A stretch of DNA of 64,000 bases from Lysobacter panacisoli (GCF_009765165.1 NZ_VLNU01000002.1:1-64000); one strand, 5' to 3'. Positions 18,932 through 27,629 are shown, counted from the first letter of the stretch. Numbers and translations are program-made. Notes: a model not told the origin generated them from the sequence alone.

Positions 18932-19645
18932 ATGAAGGCAGGAGCTGCCTCGTTGCTACTGGCGATCGCAGCCGTGGCCGGTTGCGCGACTGCGCCGCAA
19001 GCACGACTTTCGCCCGCGACCGAGCCAGCGCAGGCCGGGCTGGTCGACATCCGCTCGCTCGTGCCCGACATCGAGCTCGATATCCGTTACGCCGGCAGCA
19101 ACAATTTCGTCGGCGCGCGCGTGGACGGTTACGAGGCGCCGAAATGCCGGCTGCTCGATCCCGCCGCGCAGGCACTGGCACAGGCCGAGCGATCGCTGCG
19201 CGAACAGGGCATGCGCCTGCGCGTGTTCGATTGCTATCGGCCCGCGCGCGCGGTGCGGCATTTCGTCGCCTGGGCGCACGATCTCGACGATCAGACGACC
19301 AAGTCGCGTCATTACCCGGATCTCGACAAGCGCGAGCTGCTCAACGGCTACATCTCGCCGCGTTCGGGTCACAGTCGCGGTGCGACCGTGGATCTGACGC
19401 TGCTCCAGTGCGATACCGCCGGAGCCGCTTGCCACGCGCTCGACATGGGCACCGATTTCGATTTCTTCGACGTGCGCGCCAACACCGATTCGCCGCTGGC
19501 GACGCCGGAACAGCGCGCCAATCGCGACCGCCTGCGCCAGGCGATGCAGCAGGCGGGATTCCGGAACTACCCGATGGAGTGGTGGCACTTCACTCTCGCG
19601 CCCGAGCCATCGCCGGGCGTCTACTTCGACGTGCCGGTGAAGTGA
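18932..19645 (+). CDS. VanX/DdpX-type D-Ala-D-Ala dipeptidase, lipoprotein
   Basis: 237 residues from an ATG that yields a lipoprotein signal (lipobox AVAGC, Cys18), placing it in the periplasm or outer membrane. Zinc ligands of the M15D family are present: His147 and Asp154 in GHSRGATVD and His219 in EWWHF, with catalytic Glu216. Arg103 lies in the conserved YRP motif. VanX and DdpX hydrolyse D-Ala-D-Ala. No vancomycin-resistance genes are nearby. It follows the serine hydrolase by 13 nt and ends the plus-strand set. An in-frame start at 18872 would overlap the previous gene and displace the signal. Its likely role is to recover D-alanine from stem-peptide ends. Confidence 0.9.
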   Translation: MKAGAASLLLAIAAVAGCATAPQARLSPATEPAQAGLVDIRSLVPDIELDIRYAGSNNFVGARVDGYEAPKCRLLDPAAQALAQAERSLREQGMRLRVFDCYRPARAVRHFVAWAHDLDDQTTKSRHYPDLDKRELLNGYISPRSGHSRGATVDLTLLQCDTAGAACHALDMGTDFDFFDVRANTDSPLATPEQRANRDRLRQAMQQAGFRNYPMEWWHFTLAPEPSPGVYFDVPVK

Positions 19646-19655
19646 ACCCGGCGCG

Positions 19656-20717
19656 TCACTCCGCGGCGACGCGGTCCAGCGCGAGCGCGGCGATCTTCTT
19701 CGCCATTTCGTAGGGTTCGGGTTCGTTGCGGTTGGTCAGTACGACCACGGTCAGGTGCTGCCGGGGATAACGCACGATCACGTTGCGGAAGCCGATGGTC
19801 TCGCCGGAATGCCACAGCGTTTCGCCGGTGATGCGCCAGCCGAACCCGTACTCGACGTCGTCTTCGTCGGTCTTCGTCGCGGGCATGAAGGCCTGCCGCA
19901 ACGAATCCGCGCTGAGAAGGCGCTGGTCGTAGAGCGCGGCATCCCAGCGGGCGAGATCGTCGATCGACGAATAGATGCCGCCGTCGCCGAGCACGGCGCT
20001 GGTCGTGCTCTGGTCGGTGCGCTGCCACGTACCGTCCTCGAAACTGTATCCGTAGGCGCGATGCGTCACGCTCGAGATCCCGTCCTCGAACGCCACCGTA
20101 TCGAGCATGCCCAGCGGCACGAAGATGCGTGTGCGCAGGAAGTCCGCATAGCGCTGGCCGGACGCGCGTTCGACGATCAGTGCGAGCAGCGCGTAACCGC
20201 TGTTGCTGTAGCGGTAGCCGTGGCCGGGCGCGAAGTAGGTCCGATCCTGCGCTTCGAGCAGGTGCAGCACATCGGCGTCGTGGACCTGGCGTGTATCGGT
20301 CGCATCCATGACGTCCTCATAGTCGATCAGCCCGGATGTGTGCGTGAGCAGTTGTCGGAGCGTGATCGCATCCGCCACGGCCGGCAGTGATGGCAGCCAG
20401 CGCCGGACCGGATCGTCCAGTGTAAGTTTCCCGTCCTGAGCGAGCAGCAGGATCGAAGCGGCAGTGAACTGCTTGCTCACCGACGCGAGACGGTAGTTCG
20501 TCGTCGGCGTCGCCGCGATGCCGGCTTCGAGATCGGCACGTCCGTAGCTGCGCCGGACCAGTGCTTCACCGTCGCGCAGCACCAGCACCGAAGCGCCCGG
20601 AACCTTGCCGTCGTAGGCGCGCATCAGCGCGTCGATATCGTGCTGCATTCGTGGGCCTCCACTCGCGCAACCGGCAAGCAGCAGGGCGGATCCGATGAGC
20701 CAGGCCGGGGTGCGCAT
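19656..20717 (-). CDS. Beta-lactamase-family serine hydrolase, lipoprotein
   Basis: 353 residues with a lipobox LLAGC (Cys17). Active-site elements are Ser79-x-x-Lys82 (SVSK), Tyr170-x-Asn172 (YSN) and a His-Ser-Gly triad in WHSGET. Short class-C-like hydrolases of this sort include carboxypeptidases, esterases and D-aminopeptidases. It converges on the VanX-like gene with a 10-nt gap and so is transcribed separately, from a start at 20717. It is a second family member beside the one at 17344 but lacks that protein's C-terminal domain. It could share the murein-peptide task or be independent. Confidence 0.85.
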   Translation of the reverse strand: MRTPAWLIGSALLLAGCASGGPRMQHDIDALMRAYDGKVPGASVLVLRDGEALVRRSYGRADLEAGIAATPTTNYRLASVSKQFTAASILLLAQDGKLTLDDPVRRWLPSLPAVADAITLRQLLTHTSGLIDYEDVMDATDTRQVHDADVLHLLEAQDRTYFAPGHGYRYSNSGYALLALIVERASGQRYADFLRTRIFVPLGMLDTVAFEDGISSVTHRAYGYSFEDGTWQRTDQSTTSAVLGDGGIYSSIDDLARWDAALYDQRLLSADSLRQAFMPATKTDEDDVEYGFGWRITGETLWHSGETIGFRNVIVRYPRQHLTVVVLTNRNEPEPYEMAKKIAALALDRVAAE

Positions 20718-20829
20718 CGGTGGATGGTAGCGGGCCGACTGCGCTGTGTATGCGGTGGCTACGAGTCTTCGCGACAGCTGTCGGCATCCCACCTCGCGGG
20801 GGACATGACGCCCGCGCCCCAGAAGCAGG

Positions 20830-20860
20830 AAAGCCCCGGAAGGCGAGCTCCCGAGGCTTT
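20830..20860 (-). terminator. Rho-independent terminator of tRNA-Ala
   Basis: AAAGCCCCGG and CCGAGGCTTT pair with one mismatch around an 11-nt loop; on the minus strand the stem runs straight into a T-rich end. It lies 14 nt downstream of the tRNA 3' end. Confidence 0.65.
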
Positions 20861-20874
20861 CAAGGCTGGATGAG

Positions 20875-20950
<76 letters not shown>

Positions 20951-20962
20951 ACGAAGGTACAA

Positions 20963-20968
20963 ATTCTA
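20963..20968 (-). promoter_or_regulatory. -10 element of tRNA-Ala promoter
   Basis: On the minus strand GCTAGAATTTG places TAGAAT (five of six matches to TATAAT) 12 nt before the tRNA 5' end. No good -35 is visible. The same hexamer precedes tRNA-Pro, epmB, cysS and phaB. Confidence 0.45.
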
Positions 20969-21101
20969 GCGGGCGATCGCGCACGGCGCCAGCCCCGGGC
21001 GGAATGCGGCTTTTTCTTATTGGCTGGGGCGGGTTGATCGTCGTCAAGCGGTGCCTGGGCGGCGGGTCGGACAGTGGCGGCCTGTCCATGAGGAATCCCC
21101 G

Positions 21102-22076
21102 ATGCACACGTCCGCCGCCACGCCCGGTCCGGTTGAATCCAACCGCGACGCCGAATCCCACGCCGCTCAGACACGGGATCCCGGGACCGCGGATGCCGGA
21201 TCCGGCACGCCGGTGCTCGCCGAGCGGCCGGCGCCGTCCAACGATCCTGCCGAACCCGTCCAGCGCGCCCGGATGTCGCGGCGCCGCTACGAGCGCGAGA
21301 AGCGCCAATTGCAGATCGAACTGCTCAAGTTCCAGGCCTGGGTGAAGGAGACCGGCCAGCGCGTGGTGATCGTGTTCGAGGGGCGCGATGCGGCGGGCAA
21401 GGGCGGCACGATCAAGCGGTTCATGGAGCACCTGAACCCGCGTGGCGCACGCGTGGTCGCGCTGGAGAAGCCGACCGAGATCGAACGTTCGCAGTGGTAT
21501 TTCCAGCGCTACGTCGAGCACCTGCCAGCGGCGGGCGAGATCGTGATGTTCGACCGCTCCTGGTACAACCGCGCCGGTGTGGAGCGGGTGATGGGGTTCT
21601 GCACGACCGACGAGTATCTGGAGTTCATGCACCAGTGCCCGAATTTCGAACGCATGCTCGTGCGCAGCGGCGTGCGACTGTTCAAGTTCTGGTTCTCGGT
21701 GAGTCGCGAGGAGCAGCGCCGCCGTTTCGCGGGTCGCAAGAAGGATCCGCTGAAGCAGTGGAAACTTTCGCCCGTCGATCTGGCATCGCTGGACAAGTGG
21801 AGCGAATACACGCGGGCCAAGGAAGCGATGTTCATCGCCACCGACACGCCCGATGCACCGTGGACGGTGATCCGTTCCGACGACAAGAAGCGGGCGCGGG
21901 TGAACGCAATGCGCGCGGTGCTCAACACGTTCCACTACACCGCACAGGATCGTGGGGTGGTGCGCGCGCCGGATCCGTTCATCGTCGGTCCGGCCTCGCG
22001 CGTTTACGAGGACGGCGAACGACTCTTGTTGCCGGAGGGCGAGGGTCGCCAGCGCCGGACGTTCGAGCCGGCCTGA
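21102..22076 (+). CDS. ppk2: Polyphosphate kinase 2
   Basis: 324 residues. A disordered N-terminal extension (about 1-55) precedes the PPK2 core. Walker A is FEGRDAAGKGGT and Walker B is VMFDRSWYNR, followed by the lid segment with FSVSREEQRRRF. PPK2 enzymes phosphorylate nucleoside di- or monophosphates using polyphosphate in the cytoplasm. The start is chosen for its ribosome site (GAGGAA, 9 nt upstream); the frame extends a further 51 nt upstream. It converges on rnd with only 3 nt between them. The single PPK2 domain suggests class I or III; which one cannot be decided by eye. Confidence 0.93.
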   Translation: MHTSAATPGPVESNRDAESHAAQTRDPGTADAGSGTPVLAERPAPSNDPAEPVQRARMSRRRYEREKRQLQIELLKFQAWVKETGQRVVIVFEGRDAAGKGGTIKRFMEHLNPRGARVVALEKPTEIERSQWYFQRYVEHLPAAGEIVMFDRSWYNRAGVERVMGFCTTDEYLEFMHQCPNFERMLVRSGVRLFKFWFSVSREEQRRRFAGRKKDPLKQWKLSPVDLASLDKWSEYTRAKEAMFIATDTPDAPWTVIRSDDKKRARVNAMRAVLNTFHYTAQDRGVVRAPDPFIVGPASRVYEDGERLLLPEGEGRQRRTFEPA

Positions 22077-22079
22077 GGA

Positions 22080-23183
22080 TCAGCGCGGGTCGGTGAGCAG
22101 CGGCGCGAGGCCCGGTTCGAGTGCCTTGCGCCGCCAGCCGGCGAGCGCGTCGGGCCATTCGCCCTGATCCATCAAAGCTTCCAGCCAGCGGCGCGACGCG
22201 AGCACGCCGTCGGGCAGGCCCAGTTCCGCGCTGCGTGCGGCGACCACGTCCTGCAGCTTGCGCAGGCGCTGCTTGTCGCGGTTTTCGGCGACGGCGGTAT
22301 CGGGCGCCTGCGCTTCGTCGTCGAGCGGCGTGTTGAGCGCGGTCCAGATCGCGTCGCCGAGCTTGCGCGGCGACTTCGGATGCGCATCGAGCGCTCGTTG
22401 CAGGCCGGCGCGGTCGATCGGCGGATTGCGCGCCAAGCCCACGGCCAGCTCGTTGTCGAGGATCCAGGTGCGCGGGCGATCGTTGTCGCGCGCGTAGGCA
22501 TCGCGCCAGCGCAGCAGTCGAAGCAGGCGCAACTGCGCGTCGCGATCGAGGAACTGCGCGCTGCGCATCGACGCGTGCGGCCAGCGTTCGCCCGATTCGG
22601 TCTGCGCGTTGTGCACGGTGCGTGCGGCGTCCTCGGCCAGCCATTCGCGGCGGCCGAGCATGTCCAGGCGCTGGTCGAGCTGGTCGTGCAGTTCGAACAG
22701 GTGGCGCACGTCGTCCGCGGCGTATTCGAGCTGCGAGTCCGACAGCGGCCGGCGCAACCAGTCCGAGCGCGTTTCGCCCTTCGCCAGCACGATTCCGGTG
22801 AGTTGTTCCACCAGCTTCTGGTACCCGAGGCCACCGCCGACGCCCGCCAGCGCCGCGGCCAGCTGCGTGTCGAACAGCGGCTTGGGCACCACGTCGCAGG
22901 CATGGCGGAACGCCACCAGGTCCTCGCTGGGGCTGTGCATCACCTTGACGATGGATTCGTCGGCGAGGATCGGCGCCAGTGCTTCGGTGATCCCGCGCGC
23001 GGTGGGATCGATCAGCAGGATGTCCGGTTCGCCACCGTCGGTTTCCAGCGCGATCTGCACCAGCGCCAGTTGCGGCCAGTACGTGCGTTCGCGGATGAAC
23101 TCCGTGTCCAGACCGATGCGTGCCGGTCGCGTGGCGAAGCGGGAGCGCAGTTCGGCGGGGTCGGTGATCCAGGCGACGGGCAT
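22080..23183 (-). CDS. rnd: Ribonuclease D
   Basis: 367 residues with the DEDD 3'-5' exonuclease domain: LDTEFIRERTYWP (exo I), MHSPSEDLVAF and the LEYAADDVRHL (exo III) segment, followed by HRDC domains in the C-terminal half. RNase D trims the 3' ends of tRNA precursors and other structured RNAs. The length is close to the E. coli enzyme. It is transcribed divergently from the SUMF1-like gene with a 130-nt gap that holds no clear promoter motif beyond a short AT-rich patch near 23.23 kb. Confidence 0.95.
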   Translation of the reverse strand: MPVAWITDPAELRSRFATRPARIGLDTEFIRERTYWPQLALVQIALETDGGEPDILLIDPTARGITEALAPILADESIVKVMHSPSEDLVAFRHACDVVPKPLFDTQLAAALAGVGGGLGYQKLVEQLTGIVLAKGETRSDWLRRPLSDSQLEYAADDVRHLFELHDQLDQRLDMLGRREWLAEDAARTVHNAQTESGERWPHASMRSAQFLDRDAQLRLLRLLRWRDAYARDNDRPRTWILDNELAVGLARNPPIDRAGLQRALDAHPKSPRKLGDAIWTALNTPLDDEAQAPDTAVAENRDKQRLRKLQDVVAARSAELGLPDGVLASRRWLEALMDQGEWPDALAGWRRKALEPGLAPLLTDPR

Positions 23184-23313
23184 ATCGGACGGGCGAATGG
23201 ACAGGCGGCGAGGTTGCCGGGGCGGGCGACAATAGCCTACTTTCGACGCTCCCGGGGGCGAGGCTCGTGAAGGCCGCCGGACCCATCAGGCCCACGTGAG
23301 GCGAGGAGGACGT

Positions 23314-25140
23314 TTGCGCGCACCGCTGTTGGCTGGCATCGCGGCGATGACGCTGGCGGTTGGGTGCTCTCGCGAGCCGGCCGCGCCCCCGGGCGATGCC
23401 GCCGTGCGCACGCCCATCGTCACCATCAGCGCCGACCAGGCGGTGTCGCCGGTGCCGCCGTGGCGCATGCCCGCGGTGCAGGTCACCGATGCCAACGTTA
23501 AGGATCTCAAGGCCAAGGCCGCGCAGGCGTTGAAGGAAGGGCGGCTGTTCGGCGGCAACGAGGACGCGGTCCCGCTGTATTTCGCGCTGCGCCGCTTCGA
23601 TCCGGAAGATGCGGCCGCCAACCGCGGTTTCGACCGTTCGCGCGCGTTGCTGATCGACCGGGGCGATCAGGAACTCGCCACGCTCGACCGCGATCCGTTG
23701 TCGCTGCGCCGCGCGCACGAGATCGCGGCGGTGCTGCGCGCGATCGCGCCGGGCGATCTCGATGTCGTCGAATACCTCGCCCGTCTCGACCGCACCGACG
23801 AGGCGCAGGAAGCCAACCGCCTCGGCGAGGAAGCGCTTAACGCAGGGCGGCTGGGCGTGGACGGCGGGGCCGGCGAGGCGCTCACCCATTTCCAGGAAGC
23901 ACTGAAGCTGCGGCCGCGCGACATGCGTGCGCGGCAGGGCGTGGCAGCGGTCGAAAGCGCGCTGATCCGGCGTGCGGAGATCGCCGCCGACCATGACGAC
24001 TACGTAGGCGCGCAACGCGAGCTCGACGTCGCTGCCAAGGTGCGTCCGCCCGCGCCGAGCGTGGAGGATGCGCGGGCGCGCGTGGCGATGCAGCGGATCG
24101 TGCGGGTGAATGCATTGCGCGATGCGGGCGTCGCGTCGCTGCTGCGCGAGGACGGCATCGACGAGGCGCGCCGCCAGCTCGCGGTGTTGTTGCGGATCGC
24201 GCCGGCCGGCGACCGCTCCGCGGCGGAGCTGCGCGAACGCATCGACCTGGCCACGCATTACGGCCTGTTCCGTCCGGGTCAGGTGTTCACCGATGCGATG
24301 AAGGGCGGCGGTCGCGGACCGCAGCTGGTGGTCATTCCGCACGGCGCGTTCCGCATGGGCTCGGAAGAGAGCGAGGGCCAGGAATCGGAACGCCCCGCAC
24401 GCAATATCCGTTTCGATCGCGGCCTGGCGATGTCGCGTACCGAGATCACCGTCGGTGAATTCCGCCGCTTCATGCAGGCGAGCCGTCATCGCGCGCGCGC
24501 TTCGCGGCGTGGCTATTCGACCGCTTACGACGAGCGCGGCGGCAACCTGGTGCGTGCCGGCGGCGTGGACTGGCAGTCCGACTACGCGGGCCAGCCGGCG
24601 CGCGACAACCTGCCGGTGATCCACATCAGCGCCAAGGACGCGATGGCGTATGCGGAATGGCTGTCGAACCAGACCGGCCAGCGTTACCGGCTCGCCAGCG
24701 AGGCGGAGTTCGAATACGCCCTGCGCGCGGGTGGACGCGGCCGATATCCGTGGGGCGACGGTGCACCGCCGGCGCGCGCGGGCAACTTCACCGGCGGCGC
24801 CGACGCCTCGCCGAGCGGCAGGCGCTGGCAGAACGCGTTCGCCGGCTATGGCGACGGCGCGTGGGGGCCGGCGCCGGTCGCCAGCTATCTGCCCAACGCG
24901 TTCGGCGTGCACGACCTCGCCGGAAACGTCAGCGAATGGGTCGCCGACTGCTGGCACGACACCTACCGCCGCGCCCCGCGCGACGGCGCGGCCTGGCTGA
25001 ACCCCGGTTGCCGTTCACGAGTGGTGCGGGGCGGCTCCTGGGCGAGTTCGCCGGAGGAAACCCGTTCCGCATGGCGCCAGGGCAGCGACGTCAACAACAC
25101 GAACGCGCGGGTAGGCTTCCGCGTGGTACGGGAGATCTGA
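23314..25140 (+). CDS. Lipoprotein with SUMF1/FGE-sulfatase domain lacking the catalytic cysteines
   Basis: 608 residues. A TTG start at 23314 is preferred because AGGAGG lies 4 nt upstream; a GTG at 23296 in the same frame has a poor site. The N-terminus is a lipoprotein signal (TLAVGC). Residues about 35-330 are helical with TPR-like repeats, and about 345-608 form a formylglycine-generating-enzyme-type domain (HGAFRMGSEESEG, YPWGDG, NVSEWVADCW, RVVRGGSW, GFRVV). The cysteine pair that follows RGGS in true FGEs is absent (WASSPEETRSAWR), so it probably binds ligands or acts as an envelope scaffold. The M48 protease gene follows after 91 nt. Confidence 0.82.
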   Translation: MRAPLLAGIAAMTLAVGCSREPAAPPGDAAVRTPIVTISADQAVSPVPPWRMPAVQVTDANVKDLKAKAAQALKEGRLFGGNEDAVPLYFALRRFDPEDAAANRGFDRSRALLIDRGDQELATLDRDPLSLRRAHEIAAVLRAIAPGDLDVVEYLARLDRTDEAQEANRLGEEALNAGRLGVDGGAGEALTHFQEALKLRPRDMRARQGVAAVESALIRRAEIAADHDDYVGAQRELDVAAKVRPPAPSVEDARARVAMQRIVRVNALRDAGVASLLREDGIDEARRQLAVLLRIAPAGDRSAAELRERIDLATHYGLFRPGQVFTDAMKGGGRGPQLVVIPHGAFRMGSEESEGQESERPARNIRFDRGLAMSRTEITVGEFRRFMQASRHRARASRRGYSTAYDERGGNLVRAGGVDWQSDYAGQPARDNLPVIHISAKDAMAYAEWLSNQTGQRYRLASEAEFEYALRAGGRGRYPWGDGAPPARAGNFTGGADASPSGRRWQNAFAGYGDGAWGPAPVASYLPNAFGVHDLAGNVSEWVADCWHDTYRRAPRDGAAWLNPGCRSRVVRGGSWASSPEETRSAWRQGSDVNNTNARVGFRVVREI

Positions 25141-25231
25141 TCGCGACGATCTTTTCGCGTGGATCCCTGATCCCATTCCGGTGCGGCACGGCTACAGTGA
25201 AGCTTCCAACGGACGGAGCAGGAGAGCGCAG

Positions 25232-26173
25232 ATGAGAGTCGACCCTTTCGGCGGTGCGCGACAGCAACAGGGACGCCCGCGCCGCGGTTTCGGCGGCATC
25301 CGCTGGTGGATACTCATCCTGTTCGCGGGCTACGCCGCGTGGTCGTGGTTCGGCAGTGCGAAGGTGGATCCGTACACCGGTGAGCAGGCCCACTACGGCA
25401 CGAGCGCCGAAGAGGAAGTGCAGCTGGGCGCGCAGGCGTTCCAGCAGGTGCTTGGCGATGCCAACGCGCAGGGCGCGCTGCTGCCTGCCAACGCGCAGGC
25501 CTCGCAGGAAATCCGCCAGATCGCCCAGCGCCTGATCGAGCGCGTGCCGCAGGTGACGGCGGCGCTCGCGGCGCAGAACCAGCAGCAGGCGCCGACCGAC
25601 CATCAGACGTTCCAGTGGGATGTCGCGGTGATCCAGTCCGACCAGGCCAATGCGTTCTGCCTGCCGGGCGGAAAGATGGCGGTGTACACCGGGTTGATTC
25701 CCATCGCGCAGACGCCCGACGCGATGGCGGTGGTGATGGGGCACGAGATCGCCCATGCACTGCTGCGCCACGGCAGCCAGCGCATGGCCCAGCAGAAGCT
25801 GGTGCAGATGGGGCAGATGGCCGCCGGCATGGCGGTGGGTGGAATGGACCCGCAGCAACAGCAGGCGGTGATGGCGGCGCTCGGCGCGGGCGCGCAATAC
25901 GGCCTGATCCTGCCTTACGGCCGCAACCATGAAACCCAGGCCGACAAGGTGGGCCTGATGCTGGCCGCAGCGGCCTGCTACGACCCGAAAGCCGCGATCC
26001 CGTTGTGGGAGCGCATGTCGCAGCTGGGCGGTGGCGAGCGTCCGCCGGAATTCGCCTCGACCCATCCCGATCCCGCGAACCGCATCCAGGTCCTGCAGGG
26101 ACTGATGCCGCAGGCGGAGCAGTACCGCGCCCAGTTCTGTGGCGCCGGCGCGGCGTCCACCGCAGCCAACTGA
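25232..26173 (+). CDS. YpfJ-like neutral zinc metallopeptidase region / M48-family peptidase, membrane-anchored
   Basis: 313 residues. The N-terminus is basic with a single membrane helix (RWWILILFAGYAAWSWF, about 24-40), then a periplasmic M48-type peptidase domain with HEIAH as the zinc-binding HExxH and the third ligand in NHETQAD. M48 proteases of the Oma1/BepA/LoiP type act in envelope quality control. The SxHPDPANRI segment near the C-terminus is typical of the M48C group, so M48 is the better of the two names. ATG at 25232 is chosen for an AGGAG site 8-9 nt upstream; the frame is open 51 nt further. A strong hairpin terminator follows. Confidence 0.88.
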   Translation: MRVDPFGGARQQQGRPRRGFGGIRWWILILFAGYAAWSWFGSAKVDPYTGEQAHYGTSAEEEVQLGAQAFQQVLGDANAQGALLPANAQASQEIRQIAQRLIERVPQVTAALAAQNQQQAPTDHQTFQWDVAVIQSDQANAFCLPGGKMAVYTGLIPIAQTPDAMAVVMGHEIAHALLRHGSQRMAQQKLVQMGQMAAGMAVGGMDPQQQQAVMAALGAGAQYGLILPYGRNHETQADKVGLMLAAAACYDPKAAIPLWERMSQLGGGERPPEFASTHPDPANRIQVLQGLMPQAEQYRAQFCGAGAASTAAN

Positions 26174-26190
26174 CCTGAGCCGAGCCCAGA

Positions 26191-26226
26191 AACGACGATG
26201 CCGGGAAGCCCCGGCATCGTGTCGTT
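26191..26226. terminator. Strong hairpin terminator between the M48 peptidase and phaR
   Basis: AACGACGATGCCGGG pairs with CCCGGCATCGTGTCGTT around a 4-nt loop, with only a 2-nt bulge. It lies between convergent genes and could serve both. The U-tract is short on either strand. Confidence 0.7.
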
Positions 26227-26250
26227 CCCGCGTATGTCCGGTCGGGCCGG

Positions 26251-26742
26251 TCAGCGCTTGGGTTCGTTCTTGGCCTTGTTGGGCGGCTGGTTGGCGCTCT
26301 GGCCGACGTTGCCGGACAGGTTGCGCTGGAACTCGTTCCACATCGCCAGGTTGCGCTCGGTGAGCTGGTTCATCAGCGCCCACGGTGTCTGCCCGAGGAT
26401 GCCGCCCATCTGGTTGCGGAACTGCTGCTGCTGGTCCAGGAAGACCTGCATAGACCGCTCCAGGTAGCTGCCCATGAAGCCCTGCAGCGAATCGCCGTAG
26501 AAGCGGATGATCTGGCTGAGCAGCTGGGTCGACAGGACCGGTTCGCCGTCCTGTTCGTGCTCGGCGATGATCTGCAGCAGCACCTGGCGGGTCAGGTCAT
26601 CGCCGGAGCGCGCATCGCGGACCTCGAACTCCTCGCCGTCGACGATGAGCTGGCGGACGTCCTCGATGGTGATGTAGCTCGAAATCTCGGTGTCGTAGAG
26701 CCGTCGGTTCGGATACTTCTTGATGACGCGCATCGAGGCCAT
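26251..26742 (-). CDS. phaR: Polyhydroxyalkanoate synthesis regulator PhaR
   Basis: 163 residues. The N-terminus contains the highly conserved PHA DNA-binding motif (RVIKKYPNRRLYDT, then ITIEDVR), followed by the PHB-accumulation regulatory domain and a low-complexity tail. PhaR represses phasin and PHB genes and binds PHB granules. The start may instead be the internal ATG at 26733, which gives the common MRVIKKY N-terminus. Upstream (26743-26888) is a 146-nt gap with no clear element. phaB follows the same direction just upstream, though no phaC synthase is in the window. Confidence 0.93.
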   Translation of the reverse strand: MASMRVIKKYPNRRLYDTEISSYITIEDVRQLIVDGEEFEVRDARSGDDLTRQVLLQIIAEHEQDGEPVLSTQLLSQIIRFYGDSLQGFMGSYLERSMQVFLDQQQQFRNQMGGILGQTPWALMNQLTERNLAMWNEFQRNLSGNVGQSANQPPNKAKNEPKR

Positions 26743-26888
26743 TGAGCTTCGGCTCTAAATCGTGATGCCATGCAGCATGGCGCAGTGCCGCGGGCCTTGC
26801 AACTGTCCCAAACGGCATGCCGATCGGGCCGGTGGGGTGAATGGGGGCGGGGATGGATGGCGGGCAGACAGGCGGCGAACGGGCCTGA

Positions 26889-27629
26889 TCACCAGCCCAT
26901 GTGGTGGCCACCGTTGATGTCCAGGTTCGAACCGGTGATCCAGGCCGCTTCGTCCGCGACGAGAAACCCCACCGCATAGGCGATCTCGTCCGGCGTGCCG
27001 AGGCGACCGGTGGGAATCTCCGCGACGATCTTGGCGCGCACGTCTTCCGGAACCGCCATGACCATGTCGGTGGCGACGTAACCGGGCGATACCGTGTTGA
27101 CGGTGATGCCGAAGCGCGCGTTCTCGCGCGCGAGCGAAATCGTGAAGCCGTGCATGCCGGCCTTCGCCGCCGCGTAGTTGGCCTGGCCGTACTGGCCCTT
27201 GAGGCCGTTGATCGAGCTGATCTGCACGATCCGTCCCCACTTGCGCTCGCGCATGCCCTCGATGACCGGGCGCGTCACGTTGAAGCAGGAGTTGAGGTTG
27301 GTGCCGATCACTTCGTTCCACTGCATCGGCGTCATGCGGTGGAAGGTGGAGTCGCGGGTGATGCCGGCGTTGTTGACCAGCACTTCGACCGGGCCGAGCT
27401 GGCGCTCGATGTCCTGCACCAGCGCCTGGGCCTGATCCGGGCACGACACGTCGCCCTTGGCGAGGGCCACCTCGAAGCCGCGCTCGCGCATCTGCGCCTG
27501 CCACGCGCGGGCGCGATCCTCGTCGCGGTAGTTGGTGGCCACGCGATGCCCCGTCGCCGCCAGACGCTGGACGATGGAGCTGCCGATACCGCCGGTACCG
27601 CCGGTCACCAGAGCCACGCGAGATTGCAT
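26889..27629 (-). CDS. phaB: Acetoacetyl-CoA reductase
   Basis: 246 residues, a short-chain dehydrogenase: TGGTGGIGSS nucleotide loop, NNAGITRD, catalytic Ser-Tyr-Lys in ISSINGLKGQYGQANYAAAKAG, and the C-terminal SNLDINGGHHMGW ending characteristic of PhaB. It reduces acetoacetyl-CoA with NADPH to (R)-3-hydroxybutyryl-CoA for PHB synthesis. A strong ribosome site (AGGAGAGG) precedes the ATG. A TAGAAT hexamer on the minus strand at 27686-27681 is a probable -10. The PhaR gene downstream supports the assignment over the fatty-acid enzyme FabG. Confidence 0.93.
   Translation of the reverse strand: MQSRVALVTGGTGGIGSSIVQRLAATGHRVATNYRDEDRARAWQAQMRERGFEVALAKGDVSCPDQAQALVQDIERQLGPVEVLVNNAGITRDSTFHRMTPMQWNEVIGTNLNSCFNVTRPVIEGMRERKWGRIVQISSINGLKGQYGQANYAAAKAGMHGFTISLARENARFGITVNTVSPGYVATDMVMAVPEDVRAKIVAEIPTGRLGTPDEIAYAVGFLVADEAAWITGSNLDINGGHHMGW

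Noticed and set aside
18932..20717. Glycopeptide-resistance or beta-lactam-resistance cassette
   Set aside because: VanX and beta-lactamase-fold genes are present, but VanH, VanA, VanR/S and AmpR-type partners are absent and the neighbours point to murein-peptide use.
25232..26173. Alternative naming of the peptidase as YpfJ-type
   Set aside because: The HEIAH site, third glutamate and HPDPANRI tail fit M48 better; the YpfJ family has a different C-terminal layout.
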